From assembly GCA_028293325.1 (NCBI GenBank), contig JAQGPA010000112.1, positions 1-60,215 on the forward strand: a DNA stretch of 60,215 nucleotides. Reading direction: 5' to 3'. The position numbers and the translations under genes were made by a program. The notes under the pieces were generated by a model, which saw only the letters and a program-made list of their open reading frames with translations, was not told where the DNA came from and did not search any database. The stretch comes from Pedosphaera sp. GTDB lineage: Bacteria; Verrucomicrobiota; Verrucomicrobiia; Limisphaerales; Pedosphaeraceae. Below, piece after piece: positions 8,058 to 16,508 of the stretch (the stretch's first letter is position 1; every line of letters begins with the position of its first letter).

Positions 8058-11000
8058 ATGATTAAACGCATTGTTTCCTTTGCCTTGTATCAGCCGCTGT
8101 TTTTGCTGCTCCTGGTTTTGCTGTTTATTGGCGCGGGAATTTTTGCGTTTATCTCGCTCCCCATTGAAGCCTTCCCCGATGTCGGCGACATTCAAGTCAA
8201 CGTCATCACCCTTTATCCCGGACGCGCGCCGGAAGAAGTGGAGAAACAAGTAACCACTGCATTGGAAGTGGCTCTCAGCGGGCTGCCCCATTCGGTGCGG
8301 ATGTTTTCCCACACCCAATTCGGGCTCTCCTTCATCATGCTCACCTTTGATGACCAGGTGAATGACTATTTCGCGCGTCAACAAGTGCTCGAACGGCTGC
8401 AAGGCGTCGATTTGCCGCCGGGCGTCACGCCGCAACTGGCTCCCCTCTCCACGCCCATTGGCGAAATTTTTCGTTACCGGCTGAAGGGCGATCATTACTC
8501 CTCGCGCGATCTCCGGACGATGGAGGAGTGGGTCGTCGAACGCCAATTGAAAATGGTTCCCGGCGTGGCCGACATCACCACCATTGGCGGACTCGTCAAA
8601 CAATACGAAGTCAACCCGAACCTGGGGAAATTAAGATATTACAACCTGACGTTGCAGCAATTGTTCACCGCGCTGGGACGTGGCAACGCCAACGCGGGCG
8701 GCAGTTATGTCAACCGGGGCGAGCAACAGTATCTTATTCGCGGCATCGGCCTCCTGCGCTCCCCGGAGGACATCGGCAATATCGTCCTTGCCTCACACAA
8801 CGGCACCGCCGTCCGGGTCAAGGATGTCGGCGAGGTAACCGTCAGCGCCGTTCCCCGCCAGGGTGTCGTTGGCCAGGACGAAAACGATGATGTCGTGACC
8901 GGGATTCTCCTGATGCGCAAGGGGGAAAATCCGTCCAACGTCCTGAAAGATGTCAAAGCGCGCGTGCAGTTGCTCAACGATTCCATTCTGCCCAAGGGCG
9001 TCCAAATTGTGCCCTACTACGACCGCGCCTGGCTGATTAACACCACACTGACCACGGTTTTCAAAAACCTGCTGGAGGGTGCCATCCTCGTCTCCATTGT
9101 TCTGTTTGTCTTTCTCGGCAACCTGCGGGCAGCCGCCATCGTCGCCATCATCATCCCCCTCGCCCTGATGGCCACTTTCATCGGCTTAAAGCTGCGCGGC
9201 ATTTCCGCCAATCTCCTTTCGCTCGGCGCCATGGACTTCGGCATCATCGTGGACGGTGCGGTCATCGTCGTGGAAAACATTTTCCGCAAACTTTCCGAGC
9301 ATCGTAAAACCCATGACCACCATTCCTTGAAGAGCGCCATTCTGGAGGCGGCCACCGAGGTGGGCCGGCCCACTTTCTTCGCCATGTTGATCATCATTGC
9401 GGCTCACCTTCCCATTTTTGCGCTGCAACGCCACGAAGGCCGCATTTTCTCCCCCATGGCCTATACGGTCACCTCGGCGCTCATTGGTTCACTGCTCTTC
9501 TCGCTCACGCTCGTGCCGCTCCTGTGTTACTTCCTGCTGCGCAAAAATATTTCCCACGAGGACAATCTCATCACCCGCCTGAGCAAGCAAACCTACCGGC
9601 CGCTCCTGGAAAAAACCTTGGCGCGTCCCAAACTCGTCGCGGCGGTGGCGGTGGTGGCGCTCGCCATCAGCCTGGCTTTTGTGCCACACCTGGGCACCGA
9701 GTTCCTGCCCGAACTCAACGAAGGCACGCTCTGGCTTAATATCAATCTGCCGCCCGGCATTTCCGTGCCGGAGACCATCAAACAATACGCCCGCATTCGC
9801 GCTGCCTTGCGGACCGTTCCGGAAGTCGGCACCGTCGTTTCCAAGGCCGGTCGTCCGGAGGATGGCACCGACCCCAAACCGATCAACATGACGGAAACTT
9901 TTGTCGAGTTAAAACCCGCCGCCCAATGGCAGCGCAAAATCAGCAAGGAACAGGTCATCGATGAAATGGCCAAAGCCTTGTCCAGAATTCCCGGCATTGA
10001 ACTGAGTTTCTCCCAGCCCATCCGCGACAACGTGCTCGAAAGCATTTCCCAGATTGATGGACAGATCGTCATTAAAATGTTCGGCCCGGACCTGGGCATC
10101 CTGAAAGCCAAGTCTGAGGAACTCCTGCACAGTGTCTCGGAAGTGCGCGGCGTCGTGACCGCCGCCATTGATCGACTCGGCGCGGTGCCCCAGGCGTTGA
10201 TTGAAATTGACCGCGACCGCGCCTCCCGCTACGGGCTCAACGTTTCCGACATTCAGGATGTGATTGAAACCGGACTGGCGGGCCGGGCCGCCACAGAAAT
10301 TTGGGAAGGCGAAAAACATTTCAGCGTGGTGGTGCGGTTTCCCGAATCCGAACGCCAGCTTTCCAATCTCAAGCATCTGCTGGTGGATACGCCGGAGGGC
10401 CTGCATATCCCCCTGGAACAGGTCGCTGATTTCAAGGTCAGCAACGGCAGCATGAATATCAGCCGCGAAAACGGTTCCCGTTTGATGGCCATTGGCGTGT
10501 TCATTCGCGGCCGGGACATGGGCAGTGTGGTCTCGGAAATGCAGGTGAAAGCCAAAGCCATCAAGCTTCCCGCGGGCTATTTGCTTACCTGGGGTGGTGA
10601 GTTTGAAAATCAACAACGCGCCATGAAACGCCTCGCTTTGATCGTGCCGCTCGGCGTTTTCATCATCTTCTTTTTGTTATTTGATGCCTTTGGCTCGGTG
10701 AAGCACGCGTTGCTGATTTTAATGAACGTCCCCTTCGCCTTGATTGGCGGCATCTTTGCCCTGCTCTTGACCGGCATTCCGCTCAGCGTTTCCGCGGCCA
10801 TTGGTTTCATCGCACTCTTCGGCCAGGCGGTCCTCAACGGCGTGGTCATGGTCAGTTGCTTTAACCAATACCGTGACGCGGGAGAAACCGCCCGTGACGC
10901 CGTTGTGCAAGGGTCTCTCGTCCGTCTGCGTACGGTGATGATGACCGCGCTGTTGGCCATGCTCGGTCTGCTGCCCATGGCTCTCTCCCACGGCATCGGC

Positions 11001-11165
11001 TCGGAAACCCAAAAGCCGCTGGCCATCGTCATTATCGGTGGCCTGATTTCCGCCACTCTGCTGACGCTGATTGTTCTGCCTGCCCTTTATCTCATTTTTG
11101 AGGAACGAGCCAAACCCGCTGCCAGGTCGGCTCCCAAGCCCGCGGAACAGTTACTGCCGGATTGA
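8058..11165 (+). CDS. Heavy-metal RND efflux pump (CzcA/CusA family)
   Basis: 1035 residues, normal for the HME-RND family: TM1 at residues 8-30, a large periplasmic loop, TM2-6, a second loop, TM8-12. The TM4 signature reads LLSLGAMDFGIIVDGAVIVVEN split across two windows here as DFGIIVDGAV plus IVVEN. In this family DFG-x3-DGA-x4-EN is associated with divalent cations (Zn/Co/Ni/Cd), whereas CusA copper/silver pumps carry different residues; a CzcA-like substrate is therefore inferred. IPLEQVADFKVSNG and QPIRDNVLESISQIDGQI are typical pump porter-domain strings. It completes the three-gene operon, 34 nt after the adaptor. Confidence 0.95.
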   Translation: MIKRIVSFALYQPLFLLLLVLLFIGAGIFAFISLPIEAFPDVGDIQVNVITLYPGRAPEEVEKQVTTALEVALSGLPHSVRMFSHTQFGLSFIMLTFDDQVNDYFARQQVLERLQGVDLPPGVTPQLAPLSTPIGEIFRYRLKGDHYSSRDLRTMEEWVVERQLKMVPGVADITTIGGLVKQYEVNPNLGKLRYYNLTLQQLFTALGRGNANAGGSYVNRGEQQYLIRGIGLLRSPEDIGNIVLASHNGTAVRVKDVGEVTVSAVPRQGVVGQDENDDVVTGILLMRKGENPSNVLKDVKARVQLLNDSILPKGVQIVPYYDRAWLINTTLTTVFKNLLEGAILVSIVLFVFLGNLRAAAIVAIIIPLALMATFIGLKLRGISANLLSLGAMDFGIIVDGAVIVVENIFRKLSEHRKTHDHHSLKSAILEAATEVGRPTFFAMLIIIAAHLPIFALQRHEGRIFSPMAYTVTSALIGSLLFSLTLVPLLCYFLLRKNISHEDNLITRLSKQTYRPLLEKTLARPKLVAAVAVVALAISLAFVPHLGTEFLPELNEGTLWLNINLPPGISVPETIKQYARIRAALRTVPEVGTVVSKAGRPEDGTDPKPINMTETFVELKPAAQWQRKISKEQVIDEMAKALSRIPGIELSFSQPIRDNVLESISQIDGQIVIKMFGPDLGILKAKSEELLHSVSEVRGVVTAAIDRLGAVPQALIEIDRDRASRYGLNVSDIQDVIETGLAGRAATEIWEGEKHFSVVVRFPESERQLSNLKHLLVDTPEGLHIPLEQVADFKVSNGSMNISRENGSRLMAIGVFIRGRDMGSVVSEMQVKAKAIKLPAGYLLTWGGEFENQQRAMKRLALIVPLGVFIIFFLLFDAFGSVKHALLILMNVPFALIGGIFALLLTGIPLSVSAAIGFIALFGQAVLNGVVMVSCFNQYRDAGETARDAVVQGSLVRLRTVMMTALLAMLGLLPMALSHGIGSETQKPLAIVIIGGLISATLLTLIVLPALYLIFEERAKPAARSAPKPAEQLLPD

Positions 11166-11170
11166 TCCCC

Positions 11171-11323
11171 GTCTTTTGTGGCAATCGCAAATTCAGGCTT
11201 TATTCTGCAATCAACTGGACACGCCTTGCCATCAATGCCTACGATGGCAGTGGCAACCTACTATTTACCAACAACTTGACGCCGAACACGCCCCGGCAAT
11301 TCTACCTGGTGCAGTTACCCTAA
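11171..11323 (+). pseudogene. 3' remnant of a secreted-protein gene
   Basis: Six nt after the pump stop, one frame reads NRKFRLYSAINWTRLAINAY, DGSGNLLFTNNLTPNTPRQF and YLVQLP before a TAA at 11321. This is the kind of C-terminal beta tail seen on large secreted verrucomicrobial proteins, ending in an aromatic-hydrophobic-P string. There is no start codon with a signal peptide, and the frame has no N-terminal counterpart, so this is a truncated 3' end. The call rests on a short stretch and could be chance. Confidence 0.4.
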
Positions 11324-11514
11324 AGTGGGCTACTTTGGCCTATGAGCCTCGGCTAAATCCATACCATACTCGGATTGCTGTAACCTATTCGTCACCTAAT
11401 CGTCACATATATGACAAAACTCTCATTTGCGGTTCATCGCTCCTTAATGAAGTGCTGTTTAACTTACTTATTAAGCCGGAAATGATTCCGTCACAGAAAT
11501 AGCTATCAATATTC
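11324..11514 (+). promoter_or_regulatory. AT-rich leader upstream of the biosynthetic cluster
   Basis: 191 nt without a gene, more AT-rich than its surroundings. It holds two direct copies of TCGTCAC (11389-11395 and 11400-11406); the second overlaps an inverted repeat GTCA-CATATA-TGAC at 11402-11415. This would be the natural place for the promoter and operator of the 11515 gene. I cannot place convincing -35 and -10 boxes. Confidence 0.3.
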
Positions 11515-12546
11515 ATGAAGATTAGAAAGCCCGGAACCAGCAAATCAATCCCCACGAACGGACATTCGACGTCGGTCGCCAATAAACCGACTCATGCCTC
11601 AACCCTGTTTAATGGCAGTCCCCAGGTGGGTGTCGGCGTCTATGACGGTCTTTCGGCCTTGCTCGCTGAAAAGTGGAAATTTGATTTTGTGTGGGTCAGC
11701 AGTTTCTGCTGCTCCGCCGCCGTCGGCATGCCGGACGCCGGCATCATTGGGCCGGAAGACATTCTCAACGTGGTCCGGTGCGTCCACCGTTCCATCGACC
11801 TCCCCATCGTGGTCGATCTCGATTCCGGTTATGGCGATGCCGTGAAAGCCTTTCACGTGGTGGAAGCCATGGCGCGGGCGGGCGCAGCGGCGCTCTGCAT
11901 CGAGGATAATCCCATCTCCAAGCGTTGCAGTCTCTATGATGGTTATGATCGCGCCCTGGTTTCCATTGAGGAACATGTCTCCCGCGTCCGGGCCGCCCGG
12001 GCCGGCGTGAAAGCTGCCCATTCCTCCAGCCGCGTCATCGCCCGGACGGAAGCGTTGGTGGCGGGTATGGGCGTGGCCGAGGCCCTGCGCCGCGCCACGG
12101 CCTACGCCGATGCCGGAGCGGATGCCGTGTTCATTCAATCGCTGGATGCCACCGGCAAGGAAGTGCTCACCTTTGCCCGCGAATGGCAACGCCGCACGCC
12201 CATTTTCATCGCTCCCACGCGGATGCCGCAAATCAACAAGGCTGAATTTTTTAACGCTGGCATCTCGCACACCATGTTTGCGAATCAAGGCTTGCGCGCC
12301 GCGCACCTGGCCATGGACCGCACCTTCGGCGCTCTCGCTGAAGCCGGTTCGTCCAAGGGCATTGAGTCCGCGATTTCTCCCGTCGCCACGGTTGCCTCTT
12401 TGGTGGGCGCGCAAAAGGTGGTGGAACTGGAAGCGTTGCTGGCCAAGGATGATCTGCCGCCGGTCTCGCCGCGGTTGAAACAGTCCACGCGGCTGTTGAC
12501 CAAGGCATCGCGCAAACCCGCCACTGTCAACGGGCACAAGGCGTAA
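11515..12546 (+). CDS. PEP mutase/isocitrate lyase superfamily enzyme with hybrid active-site motif
   Basis: 343 residues: a 33-residue polar N-terminus, then a full alpha/beta-barrel domain that lines up with PEP mutase over its length. Conserved features include W60 and S62 (WVSSF), D74, the metal-site acids D101 and D103 (VVDLDSGYGD), E130-D131, K136 and R178 (IARTEALVAG). The mobile loop reads EDNPISKRCSLYDG. PEP mutases carry EDK-x5-NS followed by LHDG; lyases of the superfamily carry K-K/R-C-G-H with a catalytic Cys. Here the lyase-like KRC (C138) is joined to the mutase-like SL-x-DG, and the mutase His after the barrel strand is Q208. Possible products are phosphonopyruvate or a 2-oxo acid from C-C cleavage; I cannot choose. 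It heads the cluster running to 18236. Confidence 0.85.
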   Translation: MKIRKPGTSKSIPTNGHSTSVANKPTHASTLFNGSPQVGVGVYDGLSALLAEKWKFDFVWVSSFCCSAAVGMPDAGIIGPEDILNVVRCVHRSIDLPIVVDLDSGYGDAVKAFHVVEAMARAGAAALCIEDNPISKRCSLYDGYDRALVSIEEHVSRVRAARAGVKAAHSSSRVIARTEALVAGMGVAEALRRATAYADAGADAVFIQSLDATGKEVLTFAREWQRRTPIFIAPTRMPQINKAEFFNAGISHTMFANQGLRAAHLAMDRTFGALAEAGSSKGIESAISPVATVASLVGAQKVVELEALLAKDDLPPVSPRLKQSTRLLTKASRKPATVNGHKA

Positions 12547-12634
12547 TCGCGCGCTGGCTCTGGAATCCGAATTATCCAAGTCGTAATCTGGTCACTCTCG
12601 ACACGCAATGCGAAGAGACGCCATCTTCCCAAAC

Positions 12635-12669
12635 GCCATGCCCGGCGGCAAACAAACGCCGGGCATGGC
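12635..12669. terminator. 13-bp perfect hairpin between the lyase-like and aminotransferase genes
   Basis: The arms GCCATGCCCGGCG (12635-12647) and CGCCGGGCATGGC (12657-12669) are perfectly complementary around the 9-nt loop GCAAACAAA. It sits 88 nt after one stop and 82 nt before the next start in a same-strand cluster. No T-run follows, so it may act as a Rho-aided or partial terminator, an mRNA-stability element or an attenuator that sets the ratio of the first gene to the rest. Confidence 0.5.
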
Positions 12670-12751
12670 TGCTTTAGAGGAAACCAGACTGGCCCAACCC
12701 GCCCTAACTTGAATAAACAATTTTTTACCCTTACTAAGAGAGATGAGACAC

Positions 12752-13942
12752 ATGTTAGCTGAACGAATGAAGAATTTTTCCGGCTCGCAGACTTCGGGCA
12801 TGCGCAATCGCGCCCGCAAACTGCGCGCCGAAGGCGTCCACGTGGTCAATTTCGCTGCGGGCGAACTGGATCGGGACACCAGTTCGAGCATCAAAGACGC
12901 CGTTCACAAGGCGATTGAATCCGGCCGCACGCAATACACGGACACCCTGGGCATTGCCGAATTGCGCGAGCAGGTTGCCCGGAAAGTCACGCAAAAGACC
13001 GGCGCCACTTACACGGCGGACGAGGTCGGCTTTACCGCGGGAGCCAAGCAGGCGCTGTTCAACGCCAATTTCGTTCTCTTTCAGCCGGGTGATGAAGTCA
13101 TCATTCCTTCCCCGTATTGGGTGACCTTGCCGGAACAGGTGCGTCTGGCCGGTGCCACGCCCGTTGCGCTGCCCACCGCCCATAATGATTTTCAGATCAA
13201 CATCGACGAGCTCGCCAAAGCCATCACGCCCCGCACCCGTGGCCTCATTCTTAACACGCCGCATAATCCAACCGGGGTGGTTTACCCTGCAACCACTCTT
13301 AAAAAGGTTGCCGAGTTGGCTTTGCAACATGATCTGGTCTGCCTCTTCGATGAATGCTACGACGAGTTGGTCTATGCTCCCGCCGCCCATCATAATATTG
13401 TAAAGCTCGTGCCTGAGATGAAGGCGCGCACCGTTCTCATTGGCTCGCTCTCCAAATCCTATTGCATGGCCGGTTGGCGTGCTGGCTTTTTTGCCGCACC
13501 GCAGCCGGTCGTCAAAGCGATCGCCAATCTGCAAAGTCATATTGCCTCTAACCCCAGCAATCTGGTTCAGTACGCGGCCCTGACAGCCCTCGCCCCAATC
13601 AATGACGCCTTCGTCGCCGGAAACCTGGAGCAGTTGCACTCCCAACGCGATATCGCACGGCAATTGCTCGCAAAAATCCCCGGCCTGCCTTTCGTTGAAC
13701 CTGAAGGAGCATTCTATCTTTTCCCGGATGTCAGTTCCCTCTTGAACAAATCATTCAAGGGGCAGCCGGTGGAAAACGTGGAGCGTCTGGCCGAAATGCT
13801 TTTGGAACACGCGCACATCGCCGTCGTGCCGGGCTCCGCCTTTGGCTCCGACCGCCATGTCCGCATCTCCTACGCCATCCCCACCAAGGAAATCGTGGCC
13901 GGTCTCACCCACCTTGATCAATTTGTTCAATCACTGTCGTGA
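12752..13942 (+). CDS. Class I PLP-dependent aminotransferase (AspC-like)
   Basis: 396 residues from the ATG at 12752; AAGAGAG ends 9 nt upstream. An ATG at 12743 in the same frame is the alternative and adds three residues. Fold-type I hallmarks are present: AGAKQALFN for phosphate binding, NTPHNPTG with N172, D200 (LFDECYDEL), Y203, the PLP lysine K235 in SLSKSYCMAGWRAGF, and a C-terminal HVRISYA arginine for the substrate carboxylate. This resembles the Ib subgroup of aspartate aminotransferases. Next to a PEP mutase-like enzyme and an ATP-grasp ligase, the likely job is amination of the 2-oxo acid made by the first enzyme (inference). Its stop overlaps the ligase start by 4 nt. Confidence 0.93.
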   Translation: MLAERMKNFSGSQTSGMRNRARKLRAEGVHVVNFAAGELDRDTSSSIKDAVHKAIESGRTQYTDTLGIAELREQVARKVTQKTGATYTADEVGFTAGAKQALFNANFVLFQPGDEVIIPSPYWVTLPEQVRLAGATPVALPTAHNDFQINIDELAKAITPRTRGLILNTPHNPTGVVYPATTLKKVAELALQHDLVCLFDECYDELVYAPAAHHNIVKLVPEMKARTVLIGSLSKSYCMAGWRAGFFAAPQPVVKAIANLQSHIASNPSNLVQYAALTALAPINDAFVAGNLEQLHSQRDIARQLLAKIPGLPFVEPEGAFYLFPDVSSLLNKSFKGQPVENVERLAEMLLEHAHIAVVPGSAFGSDRHVRISYAIPTKEIVAGLTHLDQFVQSLS

Positions 13943-15216
13943 ACCTGGAACCACAAACTTCACCGGGATTGACTTCGCCGCCGGGGATTGTTTTGTTTCT
14001 CGGCATGGTTCGTCGTGGCGAGTTTGAAAGCCTGCAAAAACGGGATGTGCCGTTGGGCATTCTCGTGGACACGAACAACAAGCAACGCCTGGCCGATGTC
14101 TCCCGCTTCAAGGTGGTCGAACATTTCGATTTCTCCCGGCCGTTGCCTGAACTCATCGCCGCCGTCCGTGAAATCGAAAAGCGTTGGGGCATTGCCTGCC
14201 TGTTCAACGTGATTGAATTTTACGTGGCCCAGACCGCTGAAGTGGCCAAAGCCCTGGCCGTGCCCAGCATCTCCCCCGTTTCCGCGCGCCTCTGCCTGGA
14301 CAAGAGCATCATGCGCGAGCGTTTTCAGCAGCGGATTGGACCCGGCGCTGCCGCCCGTTTCCATGTCGTGACATCCGAGTCCGACCTGCTGAATTTTGCC
14401 AAAGAGCTGGGCTACCCCGTCTTCCTGCAACCCTCCAATGTCTCCGCCAGCATGTGGTCCACGCGCAACACCGATCCGGAAATGTTGCTGGCCAATTACC
14501 GCGCCATGTTGGACGAGGTGCCAAAATATTATGAGCGACTGGGCAAGAAAGGCACGAACCTGGTTGTCGTCCTGGCGGAATACATGCAAGGGAGCAACAC
14601 TTCCATTGATTGTCTCGCCGATAATACCGGCCGCGTGTACACGACACCCATCGTTGACGTGTTGACGGGCCAGGACATTGGGATCGACGACTATCATCAC
14701 TTTGCCCGCGTGGTTCCCTCGCTGCTCAGCGCAGCGGAACAGGAGGAACTGAAGCGGCTCGCCGTGGCCGGCGTGCAGGCGCTCGACATGACCACATGCG
14801 CCGCCCATGTTGAATTTATCGGCCCGCGATTGGGTGAAATTGCCGCCCGACCCGGCGGCAACCGGCCGCGTATTCTCGAATTGGCTTACGGCATCGAGGA
14901 GCTTCACGCCTATTATCAGATTCTCTGCGGTGAAAGTCCGGAACTGCGCCAGACCCGTGAATTGGCCGCGGCCATTGTCACTCCGTTTGCGCCCCGGAAC
15001 GGCGTCTTGCGCTCAATCCGCCATCTCGATCGTCTCGTTCAACTGCCCGGTTATCTCTATCACGAAGTGCGCGCCCAGGCTGGCCAGCCGGTCGGTCTTG
15101 CCAAGAGCGGTTATCGCGCCCCGCTGTACATCGAGCTCGTTTCCGAAAGTGCCGATGACGTCCGCCGCAGCGTAAATCAGATTGCCTCGTGGACGGACCT
15201 CTACGAGCTTGAATGA
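13939..15216 (+). CDS. ATP-grasp carboxylate-amine ligase-like protein
   Basis: 425 residues, starting at GTG 13939 inside the aminotransferase stop (GTGA overlap). The N-terminal preATP-grasp domain (residues 15-115) is followed by LDKSIMRERFQQRIG with K122 and a glycine-poor nucleotide loop. EYMQGSNTSIDCLA and a metal-site stretch HVEFIGPRLGEIAARPGGNR (about 288-307) match ATP-grasp amino acid/peptide ligases. The second ATP-binding lysine, usually in a V-V-K-P strand, is glutamine here (YPVFLQPSN, Q164), which is odd. It probably activates a carboxylate as acyl phosphate and joins it to an amine; substrates are unknown. Coupling to the aminotransferase suggests the product is an amide of the aminated acid. 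Confidence 0.8.
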   Translation: MNLEPQTSPGLTSPPGIVLFLGMVRRGEFESLQKRDVPLGILVDTNNKQRLADVSRFKVVEHFDFSRPLPELIAAVREIEKRWGIACLFNVIEFYVAQTAEVAKALAVPSISPVSARLCLDKSIMRERFQQRIGPGAAARFHVVTSESDLLNFAKELGYPVFLQPSNVSASMWSTRNTDPEMLLANYRAMLDEVPKYYERLGKKGTNLVVVLAEYMQGSNTSIDCLADNTGRVYTTPIVDVLTGQDIGIDDYHHFARVVPSLLSAAEQEELKRLAVAGVQALDMTTCAAHVEFIGPRLGEIAARPGGNRPRILELAYGIEELHAYYQILCGESPELRQTRELAAAIVTPFAPRNGVLRSIRHLDRLVQLPGYLYHEVRAQAGQPVGLAKSGYRAPLYIELVSESADDVRRSVNQIASWTDLYELE

Positions 15217-15217
15217 G

Positions 15218-16507
15218 ATGCGCCAGCGCTCCGAATCAACAATGGCGATTTGGCTGGTCTGCGTTGGTATTGGTCTGCTGTTCCTGGCTCGCGGCGCTTT
15301 CCAACCGTACATCTTTCCCCTGTTTGAAAATCTCGGGGGGTTGTCCTACGTCCAGATTGCGTCGCTGCTAAACGGTTACGTCCTCGCGCAATCAGTCTGC
15401 GCGCCGCTCGCGGGTTGGTACACGGATCGAACCTCGGTCCGCATTGCCTTGGCGACGAGCATCGTTTTTGGATTGTCGAGTTTTCTGCTCATCTCCATCA
15501 GCCCGGGATTTGTGCTTTCGACCATCGCGGTTTTTTGTGCCGGCCTGGCCTTCGTCCTGGGCAAGATTGCGCTTAACACCATCCTGGTGCTGCATTCGAA
15601 CGCGGACACTCTGCGTCGCTCCGTGGCGAAGCGGGCCACCCTGCTCAATCTCGGCTCTTTTTTCGGCAACAGCATCGCCTACCAAGTGACCACCCGCGTC
15701 GGTTACCATGCCCACGCTGTTGTGCTCGCACTCCTCTATTTACCCCTGTCTATCGGCCTGGCTGCCTCACCGGCTCCCGTGGCGATCGCTCCCAAAAAAT
15801 CCATGGGGCTGGAAAACCTGAAAATCCTTTACCGGAACAAGGGTTTCCTGGCCGACAGCCTGCGTCGCTTTGCCATGGTCCTCCCGTACGGCTGCTGGGG
15901 CACCATCATTCCCAAATTCGTCTATGACCAATATCACTCGAGCAAACCGGTCTGGATCATCTCGCTGACCAGCCTCTGCACCACCATTATTGGCGCCCAT
16001 TTCCTCGCCGTTTATATGTCGGCAAAATTATATCGTCGCGGTTTCAAATGGGAGTGGTGGTCGATGACTTCCGTGCTGTTTTATTGCACCGGCCTAATCC
16101 TGCTGGTATTCGCCCATCATCCGGTTATGCTCCCCATCGCGATTGTTGTCTTCATTTGCGGCGAAGTCCTGATGACTCCCTGTTTCGATGAAACGGCAAA
16201 GAAACACAGCAGCGACGCCGGGATGGCCACCTGCCTGGGATTGCTGCACCTGGTCGATGGCTTCGGCCGGATGCTTGGGGCCGCTTTCGCGCTGGCCGCC
16301 TATGGTTGGCTGCGGAATTCAGCGTATCAAGGTTACTATTGGCCCGTCGTGGTCAGCGTGTTTCTGGTGGTTTCCATCACGTTGCACATCGTGGCCCACG
16401 CGATGGCGCGGAAATATGATGAATCGGTTCGTGATCAAAAACGCGCTGCCATTTCCCCGGAGCCGGAAGAAGTGGTCGATCCGCTGGAAGGCAGCGTTGA
16501 GCCTTGA
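15218..16507 (+). CDS. Major facilitator superfamily transporter
   Basis: 429 residues from the ATG at 15218, 1 nt after the ligase stop; ATG 15242 (MAIWLVCVGIG) is a possible shorter start. About 12 membrane segments are visible, with the loop 2-3 motif GWYTDRTSVRIA between TM2 and TM3, a central loop near PVAIAPKKSMGLENLKIL, and a charged C-terminal tail. No substrate-specific motif is recognised. Its place between a ligase and a periplasmic transpeptidase in a tight operon suggests export of the pathway product; uptake cannot be excluded. Confidence 0.88.
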   Translation: MRQRSESTMAIWLVCVGIGLLFLARGAFQPYIFPLFENLGGLSYVQIASLLNGYVLAQSVCAPLAGWYTDRTSVRIALATSIVFGLSSFLLISISPGFVLSTIAVFCAGLAFVLGKIALNTILVLHSNADTLRRSVAKRATLLNLGSFFGNSIAYQVTTRVGYHAHAVVLALLYLPLSIGLAASPAPVAIAPKKSMGLENLKILYRNKGFLADSLRRFAMVLPYGCWGTIIPKFVYDQYHSSKPVWIISLTSLCTTIIGAHFLAVYMSAKLYRRGFKWEWWSMTSVLFYCTGLILLVFAHHPVMLPIAIVVFICGEVLMTPCFDETAKKHSSDAGMATCLGLLHLVDGFGRMLGAAFALAAYGWLRNSAYQGYYWPVVVSVFLVVSITLHIVAHAMARKYDESVRDQKRAAISPEPEEVVDPLEGSVEP

Positions 16508-16508
16508 T

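Noticed and set aside
11071..11502. 143-codon open frame across the end of the CzcA-like gene and the spacer
   Set aside because: It begins inside the pump gene, has no family signature and no ribosome site; the only coding-like signal there is the remnant at 11171-11323 in another frame.
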